Assembly: GCA_021821225.1 (NCBI GenBank) | Contig: JAKACR010000042.1 | Span: 1 to 14,856, forward strand | DNA from: Bacillota bacterium | GTDB taxonomy: Bacteria > Bacillota > Bacilli > Alicyclobacillales > SLC66 | Direction of reading: 5' to 3' | DNA length: 14,856 bases | Shown here: positions 1 through 7,687 of the stretch, piece by piece | Position numbering within the stretch: the first letter of the stretch is position 1 | How the letters are laid out: every line of letters starts with the position of its first letter | Notes under the pieces: generated by a model | Databases searched by the model: none | The model's input: only the letters and a program-made list of their open reading frames with translations | What the model was told of the DNA's origin: nothing | Made by a program: the position numbers and the translations under genes

Positions 1-123
1 CGTATGGGTGAGTTGTTTCCAGAGGATCTTCTGGAGTGTTGTCATATTCCCCTCTGTTTCACCCCTGTTGTTTGCGGCTACACCGTACTGTGTCACAATC
101 GTTCCATGGACATGAATGGACAT
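1..123 (-). CDS. cas7: Cas7 backbone subunit of type I Cascade, DevR-like (N-terminus only, runs off the window)
   Basis: The first 41 codons of a gene that continues beyond the left edge. The visible start reads [19 protein letters not shown], followed by [17 protein letters not shown] beta strand followed by a polar N-N-R-G-E stretch is how DevR/Cst2-type Cas7 proteins begin; family members form the helical backbone that coats the crRNA. The ATG at 123-121 is preceded by an AGGGGGAAGGA ribosome site 4-5 bases upstream and lies 17 bases after the cas8 stop, as expected for the next gene of the operon. An internal in-frame ATG at 45-43 also has a purine-rich stretch before it but would drop the conserved first strand. 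Identification rests on a short stretch plus gene order, so the family is likely but not proven. Confidence 0.75.
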   Translation of the reverse strand, partial: MSIHVHGTIVTQYGVAANNRGETEGNMTTLQKILWKQLTHT

Positions 124-140
124 TTGTCCTTCCCCCTGAC

Positions 141-1688
141 CTAATTAACTTCTCCCGGCACAGTGTCTGCTGCGCTCCCCAGCTCATCGTCTTCCGTTTC
201 GGGAACGATCTCCTCCTCATGACGTCCCCTGTAGGTGGCAATCGCCAAGAGGCACAGATCCCGCAGTTCCCGCCACTCAGACGCCGTGAACGCCTGCATA
301 AGAACATCGCGTTCCACCGTGCCTTCCGATCCGGACAGGCGCGGGCGCGAGTTTGCCATGAACCGCATCAGGGTCTCGCGGAACATCTCGTGCGTCCGAC
401 AGCGAGAAAATTCCAGCACCATGCGTTGATATTCCCGGGTGAACACACTGTTCCTGTCTGCACCGGCCTCCCCGGCGCGCGTGCTCACCTGGCCCAGGCG
501 ATTACGAATGCCACTGTGCATAAGCGCCACAAAATCCCTCTTGCGTTCACCGTCCCACAACTCCGACCGACCGACCAATTCACGCAACCCCTCTCTCCAG
601 AATCCCATCCGCTTCCCTAACTGGCCCGACGCGTAGTCACTGTAACCCAAGTACCACGGTCTGCCCTCCAGGATATTGCGCGCGATCCGTTCTCTCATCG
701 GCATCGTGAACTGGAACCCATTTTCACCGCGCCTCTGATTCGCCAGTGCGGTCTGCATAGGCTCATACCTCCGCAAGGCGGTACCCGAGACCTTGACCGT
801 GAGGGCCGCGGTCCGCGTGACCTGCTGTTTGCTCCAGCCGACCTTCCCAAAACGCAACACATAGAATTGCGAGGAAACGATCGCATCGCTCGCCTGGTGA
901 AAGGAAATGGAGAGACCTGCCTGCAGGGCCGCATCCGACACGCCGGTCACCCACTGCGTGGCGGTGGCGCCAGCCTCCCGCCGCGTGCGACGACGCAGCC
1001 CCTTGACAGTGGCTTCGACATCATCCGCGTTCGGAACGACAACGATCGCCTGAGTCTTCGGGTCAAGGTCACCGTTCGAGACATAGGAGATCGCCCTATG
1101 CCACAGGCACCCCAGTGGTGCGCAGATCAGCAGGAGGTATCGGTGGGCTGGATCCCGCAAAGTTGTCCGCGGATGAGCGACGTGGCGCACCACGCCGCCG
1201 GGCATCGCCCATCCTGCGATATCCATGGGTGCTCCAGTTTCGAAAGCCACGGCCAGCTTCTCACACACGTCCCTGGACCGATGCCGAAAGTCTGTAAGAG
1301 GCAGATAACGAAACGATTTGTCGTCGTACTCCGAAGCAGCAATATCCCTGAACGTTTTGGCAGCGACCCTCGACTGCGGATGCTGCAGGAATGTGTTCAA
1401 CAGCACACCCTGGACCTCAGCGAGCGTCGCCTCGTTGGCATCCCCCAGAACCGGAAAGCGGATCAGGCCGTCACGGTTGATCCGGTACAGAGAAGTCATC
1501 AGCGTGTACAATCCGTCTGTGGAAAGATCGACATCGCGAAACCGCACCCGCGTCTTCGAAAGATAGTCCGGTTTCCACCCGGCGATCGGCTCGCGCCCCC
1601 CACAACTCGCCACCAGACCAACCAAACCCGCGCGATGCCAAGGGGTCATCCCTGGTTCCGCAAGATCAAAAGTCAGATCGCTCGTCAT
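141..1688 (-). CDS. cas8a1: Cas8a1/Csx13 (DevT-like) large subunit of type I Cascade
   Basis: Predicted protein of 515 residues. It begins [22 protein letters not shown]; the PGMT-x-x-HRAGL stretch near the N-terminus is, from memory of the family, typical of Cas8a1/Csx13 (MYXAN subtype, related to Myxococcus DevT). Members are the large Cascade subunit that recognises the PAM and recruits Cas3. The reading frame is open further upstream to 1859, but the ATG at 1688-1686 has a strong GGGAGGT ribosome site about 10 bases upstream and starts just before the conserved motif, so the longer version would only add 57 unconserved residues antisense-like inside cas3. The gene overlaps the cas3 end by 23 bases, suggesting translational coupling, and cas7 follows 17 bases downstream. 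The acidic C-terminus (ETEDDE) is unremarkable. No frameshift is seen. The exact Cas8 subtype would need a profile search. Confidence 0.83.
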   Translation of the reverse strand: MTSDLTFDLAEPGMTPWHRAGLVGLVASCGGREPIAGWKPDYLSKTRVRFRDVDLSTDGLYTLMTSLYRINRDGLIRFPVLGDANEATLAEVQGVLLNTFLQHPQSRVAAKTFRDIAASEYDDKSFRYLPLTDFRHRSRDVCEKLAVAFETGAPMDIAGWAMPGGVVRHVAHPRTTLRDPAHRYLLLICAPLGCLWHRAISYVSNGDLDPKTQAIVVVPNADDVEATVKGLRRRTRREAGATATQWVTGVSDAALQAGLSISFHQASDAIVSSQFYVLRFGKVGWSKQQVTRTAALTVKVSGTALRRYEPMQTALANQRRGENGFQFTMPMRERIARNILEGRPWYLGYSDYASGQLGKRMGFWREGLRELVGRSELWDGERKRDFVALMHSGIRNRLGQVSTRAGEAGADRNSVFTREYQRMVLEFSRCRTHEMFRETLMRFMANSRPRLSGSEGTVERDVLMQAFTASEWRELRDLCLLAIATYRGRHEEEIVPETEDDELGSAADTVPGEVN

Positions 1689-3999
1689 CGTCCGCCCACC
1701 TCCCGCCCGTTCCGAGTGACCCACCATCGTATACAACAGAGTCGTCAGGCACGACAATGCAATGACGCCATCGTTTCGAGAATTGTTCTCGCGCAAACCC
1801 TCGTTGCGGGAGTGGAAGTGTGCGTTTCTTCCTCTCCCGCGAGTCATCAAACGCGGCATAATCCGTGTCCATGATCACGTCCACGGTATAGCCGTGGCGC
1901 CGGATTGAATCACCGATCTTCGCCGTATACAGCATTTTCCAAGAAAAAAGGGCATGACTATCGGCCTTGGGCGTCTCCGAGAATGTCTCCAGGAGTTCCC
2001 GGAGAACCTGTTGCGAAAACCCTGAACCGTGATGCTCGGCCAAGTCGGCCACCCCCCTCTCCGCTAAGGCCATCTCACGCGAACAATACGGCGCTGGCCT
2101 TGGAGGCTCGATCAACACCACCTCCCTGCAGGGGTCGCCATCAGCAGCGGTTCGATTCAGACGGCCCATACGTTGTACAAGGGACGGGAGTGGCGCCATG
2201 TCAGAGACCAGCAGACCCGCCGAGATGTCGAAGCTCAATTCACAGATCTGCGTCGTGACGGCAATCACCTTCCCACCCTTTGACCGAAAGATCTCGGACA
2301 AGCGCCTCTGGCGCATCACCCTGTCCATATACTTGTAGCGGGAGTGCAGAAGCAGGACGGACAGATCCTCATCGACATTCATCGTGCTCAACTTGAGAAA
2401 CCATTCGATGGCACGCCTCACCGTATTGGCCACCACCAGCACCTTCCCGCCTTGTGCCGCATGCCCCAGAACTACGTCAACAGGAAGGTCTGTCCCGTGT
2501 ACGGTATCGGCCAAGCGGTACCGCAAGCGCGCCTCATGCTTCTCCGGCCCGTCGACGAAGGCCACGCTCCGTCCCTGAATCTCCTCAATCCTCCTACGGC
2601 GCGAGGGGGGCAACGAAGCCGTCATCACCAGCGTCGGCAGATGAAACTCCTCAAGAAACGCGATAAAGTGCTCGAATAGAACGTCATCGTACGCATGCAC
2701 CTCATCGAATACAAGACAGGCCGTGCACAGTCTCGGCAGAAGGCACACGGAGGGTCGGTAGTTCGTCAGGATCCGCAGCAGCGTGTCCACCGTACAAGTC
2801 GTCGCAGGGTACTGCAAATGACTGATCACGTCGGAGACCGCGAGATCCTCTTCGGGAGACTGCTCGTGCACATCCTCGCCAGATGGCGGCAGCAATTCAA
2901 TATCGATCTCGCTGCGCGAATGCATCAACTGCACCTGTTCCCCAAGAGGTGTCGAATAGTCATCGAAACTCTGTGTTGCCGTAGCCGTAGTGGGGAACGT
3001 AAAGAACATGCTCTGCGCTCCACGCGCCTGCGCCCACCGATAGGCCGCCACCGTTTTTCCCGATCCGCATCCGGCATCCACAACAACGATGTCCGACGTC
3101 TGCGCCGCTACACGCTCCTGAAATTCCGTGATCTCAGCAACCTCGGTGTGCAGGCCGCCCCCTCGCTGCGCGGCGACCAGTGCACCCAAGACAGTAGGCA
3201 GATCCTTGTCCTCCACCCGCGCGCGGAGACGTACAAGCGTCTCGTTCCAGTCATGGATGTTTTCACAGAGTCCCGACCCGAGGGTGTCGACCGCCACCAA
3301 GGCGCCGCGAAGAAGAGAGCCCAACCTGCGGTGAGTCGGGCTATCCTCGAATCTGACGAGCGCATCCTGGAGCGGTTCGCGAATCGCCTCTTCCCAGTCC
3401 TCCCACGAGAATCCCTTATCCAACGTCGTGTCCCATTCGGGCGCGACCACGGCCGTTCCGGAGACAGTCTCCACCAACGTGAAAAGACGTTCTGCCTTTA
3501 AGGACTCCAACAGAACAGTAATCTCGTCACGACTGAAAGACGGTCCCCTATCGTCCCGAGGAAGCTTCCGTGGAAATTTCAGATGATGCCCGACAATGGC
3601 ACTGCTAAACAACGCCATTCGCCAGTCCGACACGTTCTGTGCTCCGAGTGAGGTCATGATCGCCTCCCTCAAACCTTCAAGCTCGGTCACCATCCAGAGC
3701 GAAACCATCTCGTGACGGATCAGGTGCGGCGCGCGCCCACGCAGCATGCGCTGAAACGCGTCCGTCGCTTTCCCTGCGTCGTGCACGGCGGCAGCCATCC
3801 TGAGAGCAATGCGGAACCACTCCACGTATTCCCGACCAACGACCCCGGACATGGCCAGGAGATCCTCCGCTTGCCCGTCCGCCAACCAATCCGCGATATC
3901 GAGGCACTGGCGCGAATGTCCGTATAGAGTCGCCGACCAGTCTGCTCCGCGTCCATCCTTGCCGACGCGTTTGGCCATCAGTGGGTTATACGACGGCAT
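1666..3999 (-). CDS. cas3: Cas3 CRISPR effector: HD nuclease fused to SF2 DNA helicase
   Basis: 777 residues, the usual size for a fused HD-helicase Cas3, which nicks and unwinds DNA marked by Cascade. The HD nuclease part has all expected metal ligands: H28 (YGHS), H73-D74 (VHDAGK), H96 (IRHE), H138-H139 (VGHH) and D238 (VAVD). The helicase part shows Walker A GCGSGKT at 310-316, the DEVH box at 432-435, motif III TAS at 460-462, a motif V region ending SFD at about 589-591 and motif VI QRMGRLNR at 609-616. Every catalytic element is present, so the enzyme looks active. The ATG at 3999 overlaps the cas6 stop by 14 bases; a second in-frame ATG at 3978 is possible. Only weak ribosome-site bases precede either, consistent with coupling to cas6. 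Confidence 0.97.
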   Translation of the reverse strand: MPSYNPLMAKRVGKDGRGADWSATLYGHSRQCLDIADWLADGQAEDLLAMSGVVGREYVEWFRIALRMAAAVHDAGKATDAFQRMLRGRAPHLIRHEMVSLWMVTELEGLREAIMTSLGAQNVSDWRMALFSSAIVGHHLKFPRKLPRDDRGPSFSRDEITVLLESLKAERLFTLVETVSGTAVVAPEWDTTLDKGFSWEDWEEAIREPLQDALVRFEDSPTHRRLGSLLRGALVAVDTLGSGLCENIHDWNETLVRLRARVEDKDLPTVLGALVAAQRGGGLHTEVAEITEFQERVAAQTSDIVVVDAGCGSGKTVAAYRWAQARGAQSMFFTFPTTATATQSFDDYSTPLGEQVQLMHSRSEIDIELLPPSGEDVHEQSPEEDLAVSDVISHLQYPATTCTVDTLLRILTNYRPSVCLLPRLCTACLVFDEVHAYDDVLFEHFIAFLEEFHLPTLVMTASLPPSRRRRIEEIQGRSVAFVDGPEKHEARLRYRLADTVHGTDLPVDVVLGHAAQGGKVLVVANTVRRAIEWFLKLSTMNVDEDLSVLLLHSRYKYMDRVMRQRRLSEIFRSKGGKVIAVTTQICELSFDISAGLLVSDMAPLPSLVQRMGRLNRTAADGDPCREVVLIEPPRPAPYCSREMALAERGVADLAEHHGSGFSQQVLRELLETFSETPKADSHALFSWKMLYTAKIGDSIRRHGYTVDVIMDTDYAAFDDSRERKKRTLPLPQRGFAREQFSKRWRHCIVVPDDSVVYDGGSLGTGGRWADDDERSDF

Positions 4000-4612
4000 T
4001 CGTGCGCACCCCGCTTATTGGCAAGAAAAAGCCGGCGCCAAACCTCCTGCGACCTCCATACCCGTCCACTTGCAGAGCAACGGAGGCGCTTTCAGACAGA
4101 TTCATCAAGCGCACGCCGAATCCGACGACCTTCTTTCCGTGTATGGTCATGACCCGCCTGCGCAACACCTCTACCGAGGATTCCCCGGACTCGAGTTCTT
4201 GTAGATGCGCCTCCAGGCGACCGGCAAGATCTTCAGGTTCGCACGCATTCTTCATGGTGACAAAACGCGCTTGCAATGACGCCGCCGGTTGGATTAAGCT
4301 TAGATTCGCTGGCCCAAGGCGAATGGACGCCCCTTTTACGTCCAGCGTTTTCCCTGCCAGCCCCACGGCAACAGCAACGGTTTCCTGGGACGTTTGGATG
4401 AACAGGTGCGCTTGTCGGATCAGGTGTAGGCGCGTCCCGACGTACGTGCCTCCGCAGATCGGCGATATGGCCAAGCCATCGAGCGCATGCAACTGCGGAG
4501 CGTGCCTGCAGACCGATGCATAGACGCCTTCGCCTTGGTCCGTCGGCACCCATTTTCCGAAAACCGAGTAGCGGAGCCGCAAAAGGCGTTCCACGGGGTA
4601 CGAGTCGTACAC
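3986..4612 (-). CDS. cas6: Cas6 pre-crRNA endoribonuclease, Cmx6-like (MYXAN type)
   Basis: About 208 residues, matching the short Cmx6 type of Cas6, which cuts the repeat RNA to release mature crRNAs. Recognisable pieces in order: DQGEGVYASVCRHAPQLH near the N-terminus, LAGKTLDVKG in the middle, LQARFVTMKN, and the C-terminal glycine-rich loop GYGGRRRFGAGFFLP that binds RNA in Cas6 proteins. The frame opens with an ATG at 4627, but that ATG has no ribosome site; instead the bases GGAGGTGATC that it would encode form a perfect anti-16S site 8 bases before an in-frame GTG at 4612, which I take as the start. First gene of the cas operon, with cas3 overlapping its stop. The catalytic histidine is not assigned with confidence; H26 or H29 of the N-terminal segment are candidates. 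Confidence 0.86.
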   Translation of the reverse strand: MYDSYPVERLLRLRYSVFGKWVPTDQGEGVYASVCRHAPQLHALDGLAISPICGGTYVGTRLHLIRQAHLFIQTSQETVAVAVGLAGKTLDVKGASIRLGPANLSLIQPAASLQARFVTMKNACEPEDLAGRLEAHLQELESGESSVEVLRRRVMTIHGKKVVGFGVRLMNLSESASVALQVDGYGGRRRFGAGFFLPISGVRTNAVV

Positions 4613-4615
4613 AAA

Positions 4616-4625
4616 GATCACCTCC
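4616..4625 (-). promoter_or_regulatory. Ribosome binding site deciding the GTG start of cas6
   Basis: GGAGGTGATC on the minus strand is a full-length match to the anti-Shine-Dalgarno end of 16S rRNA. It sits 8 bases (from GGAGG) before a GTG and starts one base inside the longer ORF's ATG, arguing that the ATG is not used. Confidence 0.8.
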
Positions 4626-4675
4626 ATGGTATGTAGTATAGTGTAACGTGTGGTGTGATCGGTGGTCGCATGGAA

Positions 4676-4704
4676 ATTTTACCATGGGACGTCTTTGCAG
4701 TCAA
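4676..4704 (-). promoter_or_regulatory. Sigma-A/sigma-70 type promoter of the cas operon
   Basis: On the minus strand TTGACT (4704-4699) and TAAAAT (4681-4676) are separated by exactly 17 bases, 5 of 6 matches to each consensus box. Predicted transcription would start near 4669, giving a leader of roughly 57 bases to the cas6 GTG. No operator repeat is obvious around it. Confidence 0.7.
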
Positions 4705-5204
4705 GCATTTTCATGATGCAGTGACTCTTTGAGTTGAGCACTAGTGGAGTGTCACGTGTGTTCCGTAATTCAGCCGTGATGCCTTCGGGCGATTTGCTTT
4801 TCCTCTTTTATGGAAGCAAAGAGTTCGCTGCTTCGCTGCGAGGGAATGCCAGCGCCATACGGATGACGGTGCAGGGAAGTCCACTTCGAGAACCGACTCA
4901 GCGGGCTATCTGGCTCCAGAATGGGCATTACACGATCGAAAGTCACGCCGTGTAATCGTCCGGGAAGCATTTTCTGATATCCTCGACGATACCCAGTTGC
5001 TCTCCGATGGCATCCAGCAAAAATGATGTGGATTCATATGCATATGTAAGACCAGAGTGTTTGTCTTTCTGGTGGATGATTGCGATAGGCAGTTCTTATG
5101 CTTTTATATGTATTATAATATATATAAAGGAACAAGGATGCTAAGACTTACAGAAACCCAATAAACTCAAGGGTTTCTTGTCCTTTTAATCAGATCATCG
5201 TCGG
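4705..5204. other. AT-rich intergenic stretch without a recognisable gene
   Basis: About 500 bases, clearly more AT-rich than the flanking genes, especially 5035-5150. A 73-codon frame on the plus strand (4734-4955, TTG start) and a 66-codon frame on the minus strand (4770-4970) overlap each other; neither has a ribosome site or a recognisable motif. A perfect 12-bp palindrome CATATGCATATG lies at 5035-5046, a TATAAT hexamer at 5114-5119 and a hairpin at 5153-5177. No direct repeats with spacers are seen, so no CRISPR array is present here. Confidence 0.6.
5138..5187 (+). other. Tiny ORF followed by hairpin and T-rich tract, possible leader/terminator
   Basis: AAAGGA precedes an ATG at 5138 that opens an 8-codon frame (MLRLTETQ, stop TAA at 5162-5164). 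The stop lies inside the loop of a hairpin with 7-bp arms GAAACCC (5153-5159) and GGGTTTC (5171-5177), followed by TTGTCCTTTT. This could be a small intrinsic terminator, or the decayed start of a gene. The stem is only moderately stable, so the call is tentative. Confidence 0.3.
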
Positions 5205-5677
5205 GTGTTTCGGCAATGCAGGAAACACATGGTGCAGCCATCCGTGGAGGAAGTTGCGCGCGAATGCACCTTGACCGGGTGGTTCTTCATTCGATATCTT
5301 GAAGAGCAAGGCCCCCATCTTAGGTTTCGGTACCAAGTTCCCGACAGGCAAATGGAACAAGCGATCGTTTTGATGGAGGAATTCCTGGCCAGCCGACTCG
5401 CGACCCTGCGCGATGCGTCCGCAATAGAAACCAGGCGCCTCATTCCGATAAAAGGCCTGAGGACGGAGTCTCCATGGTCGGGGGAGTCACGATGGAAACT
5501 GAGGCTTACGATCCCGAGATAAGCAAGTATGGCAGGCCTCAAGGCGTGGTTTTCGCGGAGAAGATATTTGGCATTTCAAACCAACTCGCCGTTAATGCGA
5601 CGGCTCTATTAATCCGGAATGTGGAATTGTCGATTCTCGCAGGTTTCGCAGTCGTTTGCTACGGGATCGCTAGGTGA
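5205..5677 (+). pseudogene. Remnant of a thiopeptide/lantibiotic dehydratase C-terminal (SpaB_C-like) domain
   Basis: Two reading frames together resemble the thiopeptide-type bacteriocin biosynthesis domain found at the C-terminus of LanB dehydratases. Frame one (5205-5522, GTG) contains TGWFFIRYLEEQGPHLRFRY, the hallmark FFIRY-x-x-x-GPHLR-x-R motif. Frame two (to 5677) contains ETEAYDPEISKYGRPQGV followed by AEKIFGISNQLAV, the matching Y-x-PE-x-x-(R/K)YG and E-x-F-x-x-S motifs. The shift from frame one to frame two occurs at about 5460-5510. The family's usual N-terminal segment is short and the C-terminal half is missing. Neither frame has a convincing ribosome site. No precursor peptide, cyclase or transporter of a lanthipeptide cluster is nearby, so this is a decayed leftover rather than a working enzyme. 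Confidence 0.72.
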
Positions 5678-5729
5678 CTTTCCGTTGGGAGAAGTAGAAG
5701 ACGGACACACAGAGCAGGAGGAGTGCTAA

Positions 5730-6170
5730 ATGAGTTCAGAGCGCATAAGATGGCTAGCCAGGGTCAACGATCCGTCGCTGGCGATCGCATTTGTTCCGGG
5801 GTTCGCCGTCTCCCCAGTCCTGGTAATCGCGACACTCCACATGACGCCGCAAAGCGACCACCCTCTCGCCATCGCAATTTGGCTGATCATTTTGTTGGCG
5901 AGCGTCGCCACGGTCCTGATGGTAGTTGCGAAGCCGCGACCCTTGACGTTCGACGACGCGGGCATCCGCATTGGGCGGAAGTCATGGTCCAAAACAGACA
6001 TCAAGTCCGTCGTTTTCCTGAGAAAAAATCGCACGATTCGTGTGCACCAGACGCGTCAAGCGCGCAGGCGTGACTTCTCATTAACCCGTCCATCGGACGC
6101 GAATGCGTTCGAAGCTGACCTGAGGGCGTGGGCCAACCGAATGCGGGTTCCTACGGAAATCCGCGTGTGA
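5730..6170 (+). CDS. Small two-helix membrane protein, function unknown
   Basis: 146 residues with a strong AGGAGGAG ribosome site 7-8 bases before the ATG, which supports a real gene. Two hydrophobic helices lie at about residues 17-37 and 46-67, followed by a basic, beta-rich soluble part beginning PRPLTFDDAGIRIG and continuing SWSKTDIKSVVFLRKNRTI. That pattern (two helices, then a strand pair of the form L-x-x-x-x-x-G-I-x-x-G-x-x-x-x-x-W-x-x-I) resembles bacterial PH-like membrane proteins (YcxB/bPH style), but I cannot assign a family. It stands alone: no overlap with neighbours, 50 bases after the dehydratase remnant and 70 before the next gene. The tail is rich in arginine (RQARRRDF). 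Confidence 0.65.
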   Translation: MSSERIRWLARVNDPSLAIAFVPGFAVSPVLVIATLHMTPQSDHPLAIAIWLIILLASVATVLMVVAKPRPLTFDDAGIRIGRKSWSKTDIKSVVFLRKNRTIRVHQTRQARRRDFSLTRPSDANAFEADLRAWANRMRVPTEIRV

Positions 6171-6243
6171 CAAGGAAAATGCGAATCAGTGAGCGTCGAA
6201 GGCGCCGTCCACCATGCGACCATAATCATGAGGAAGGCTTTCG

Positions 6244-6429
6244 TTGACGATCTCCAAGTGTCCCAAGTGCGACGGAACGGATTTTGCTGAGGGAACGGAT
6301 TTCATGCCGATCAAACCGTTGGACAAAAAACTCTCGATGGGATCGAACAAGATTTACACCTTTTGCCTGAACTGCGGAGAGGTCGTTTCCACACGAGTGG
6401 AGAGACCGGAGAAATTCAGGAACCGGTAG
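6244..6429 (+). CDS. Small zinc-ribbon protein, function unknown
   Basis: 61 residues starting with TTG, preceded by GAGGAAGG 6-7 bases upstream. Two CxxC pairs, C6-P-K-C9 and C41-L-N-C44, 31 residues apart, form a typical four-cysteine zinc ribbon (ending FCLNCGEVVS). Such tiny zinc-ribbon proteins are common in Firmicutes and usually unassigned; a nucleic-acid binding or chaperone-like role would be guesswork. The middle segment (GTDFMPIKPLDKKL) shows no known motif. The good ribosome site and complete metal site favour a real gene. Confidence 0.6.
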   Translation: MTISKCPKCDGTDFAEGTDFMPIKPLDKKLSMGSNKIYTFCLNCGEVVSTRVERPEKFRNR

Positions 6430-6778
6430 CCTGCGCGACGCCAAGCCCCCGACCAGGACCGGGCCTTTTCATCCTTCGTGGTGCCGCAAGGCGGCATGAG
6501 ACTCACAAGAGAACACACAAAGCCGATCACTTCTGACGCTGGAAAATCCATCCCATGACTTGTGGTCTCGCGCGCGTTGTACGCTTTTCTTTAAACGCGG
6601 GCGCCGTCGTCGTCATCCACTGCCAAAATGCATCGCGAGCTACCCATCACTATTTTGCGCACCTCGCCCGCTCGCAAGAGAGTCGCGTCCCCTTCCCTCG
6701 CCCTACCTTGCTCCATCCCCCTCCCTCCCGTACATACGCACAACTCAGCAGAACCGTCCCCAACTGCCGCCCGAGCGC
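6430..6778. other. Non-coding stretch with one degenerate copy of the structured repeat
   Basis: About 350 bases with no frame I believe in. At 6461-6500 it holds a diverged copy of the repeat seen at 7530-7592 and 10635-10808, with the shared CCTTTTC...CCGCAAxGCGG pattern and a hairpin TGCCGC-AAG-GCGGCA. The rest (6560-6778) is C-rich on the plus strand and unrecognised. Confidence 0.5.
6461..6500 (+). repeat. Diverged copy of the dispersed structured repeat
   Basis: GGGCCTTTTC followed by a short spacer and TGCCGCAAGGCGGCATGAG. It aligns with the copy at 7530-7592 over CCTTTT, CCGCAA and GCGG and keeps the hairpin although its bases differ. Without a genome-wide comparison the relationship is probable rather than certain. 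Confidence 0.45.
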
Positions 6779-7065
6779 AACACCGTCAGGAAGTGGCGCA
6801 AGGAAGACCATCTCAAAAACATGATGGACAGCAAAGTCTTCCGGTTCACGAAGGAGATCGTCTTTCACGACAGTCAGCCGTGCGACGCAGAGCGGTACGT
6901 CGGACTCGCGCTCAGTCAGGGCGGGTTACAGGCGGTCCACAAGGTGGATCCCAACCTGCTGGGCAGTGATGTTGCAGCGTTCAGGAACAGGATCGAGGCC
7001 CACTTCTCGGCGACCGCACACTCGACGTCATCTTCATCTACCGAATGCTCATCGGCGTAAAGTAG
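6779..7065 (+). pseudogene. 3' fragment of a SAM methyltransferase gene, frameshifted paralogue of the gene at 7688
   Basis: Encodes a diverged copy of the last ~96 residues of the intact methyltransferase downstream: TVRKWRKEDHLKNM here against TVKKWRKEDHLKNM there, then YVGLALSQGGLQAVHK against YIGLALSQGGLQAIHK. The methyltransferase fold itself (motif I region) is absent, so only the C-terminal subdomain remains. Near 7004-7008 one base is missing relative to the intact gene; after it the next frame restores the ending TLDVIFIYRMLIGVK before TAG at 7063-7065. Homology begins abruptly at about 6779. The fragment is clearly older than a recent duplication because many codons differ. Either a tandem paralogue decayed in place or a 3' piece was copied. 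Confidence 0.85.
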
Positions 7066-7414
7066 AGCGGCCCCACGCGCCTGGAAGTCATGTCCGCCGG
7101 GCATTGACAAGGCGTGCATTGATAAAACCTGACGTCGGCGGCATCTGGATTGACCACGCCGCACGTGTGATGATAGGAGGAAAATTGACTCGCCAATATC
7201 CAGCGTCGAGGTCTTATTGTCGTATCTCGCTGGGGCGCATGTGTTTTCTTCATTCTATCATCCTCCATTCATACAATATCCAGTATGGACGGAGGACTCC
7301 CTATTAAACCTACCATCTCCCCCCTTGCCCGGAGCGGAGCGGCTCGCCTATGCTATACCGGGGACAGCAATTCTCCGGACCGCACAGGGCGCACGGACAC
7401 TCACCCTTCACGAA

Positions 7415-7450
7415 GCCGATCTCCGATAAGATGCCGATTTCCGATAAAAT
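7415..7450 (+). repeat. 18-bp tandem duplication
   Basis: Two adjacent 18-base units, GCCGATCTCCGATAAGAT (7415-7432) and GCCGATTTCCGATAAAAT (7433-7450), differ at two positions. Each unit is itself a near repeat of CCGAT. No coding role is apparent. Confidence 0.8.
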
Positions 7451-7529
7451 GAAGATGTGTTGGACGATGTCGTACCCTGTGCCGAACAGGGCTTTCGCCA
7501 GCGAAAGTCTATAGGTTTACCGGATCGCC

Positions 7530-7592
7530 GGCACCCCTTTTCCTCGTCGCGAGTTCCGCAAAGCGGTGTCTGAGCAGGAGCAGAGGGGTGCC
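7530..7592 (+). repeat. Structured palindromic repeat element (best-preserved copy)
   Basis: Outer arms GGCACCCCT (7530-7538) and AGGGGTGCC (7584-7592) pair perfectly and enclose two small hairpins, CTCG-TCG-CGAG and CCGC-AAA-GCGG. The inner CTCGTCGCGAGTTCCGCA core recurs exactly in the last repeat unit near 10786-10803. The layout is like a REP/BIME-type or small mobile palindromic element, or a structured RNA. Confidence 0.7.
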
Positions 7593-7687
7593 TGCGCCTA
7601 GCAGAGAATAGCAGCCGGCAGAATACGAGAACGACGGCTGCCAGAGAAAATGTATTCCCAAAACAGCATCCGAGGGAGAGGTTGCAC

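Larger units (their letters stand above)
7066..7687. other. Non-coding stretch with repeats and hairpins upstream of the methyltransferase
   Basis: About 620 bases. It contains an 18-bp tandem duplication (7415-7450), a compact hairpin CTTTCGC-CA-GCGAAAG (7492-7507), the structured repeat (7530-7592) and an inverted pair GCAGCCG/CGGCTGC (about 7610-7640). Short frames on both strands overlap and lack ribosome sites. A promoter for the methyltransferase should lie here, but I see no convincing pair of boxes. Confidence 0.5.

Noticed and set aside
867..1874. 335-codon plus-strand frame opposite cas8a1
   Set aside because: No ribosome site or recognisable motif; it lies antisense to a conserved Cas8 protein and is explained by codon bias of the opposite strand.
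2695..3501. 268-codon plus-strand frame opposite cas3
   Set aside because: Antisense to the HD and Walker regions of Cas3; arginine/histidine-rich composition typical of a shadow frame.
4734..4955. 73-codon frame with TTG start
   Set aside because: No ribosome site, no motif, and an equally long frame overlaps it on the other strand.
4705..5204. Possible CRISPR array or leader upstream of cas6
   Set aside because: AT-rich like some leaders, but no direct repeats separated by spacers are present.
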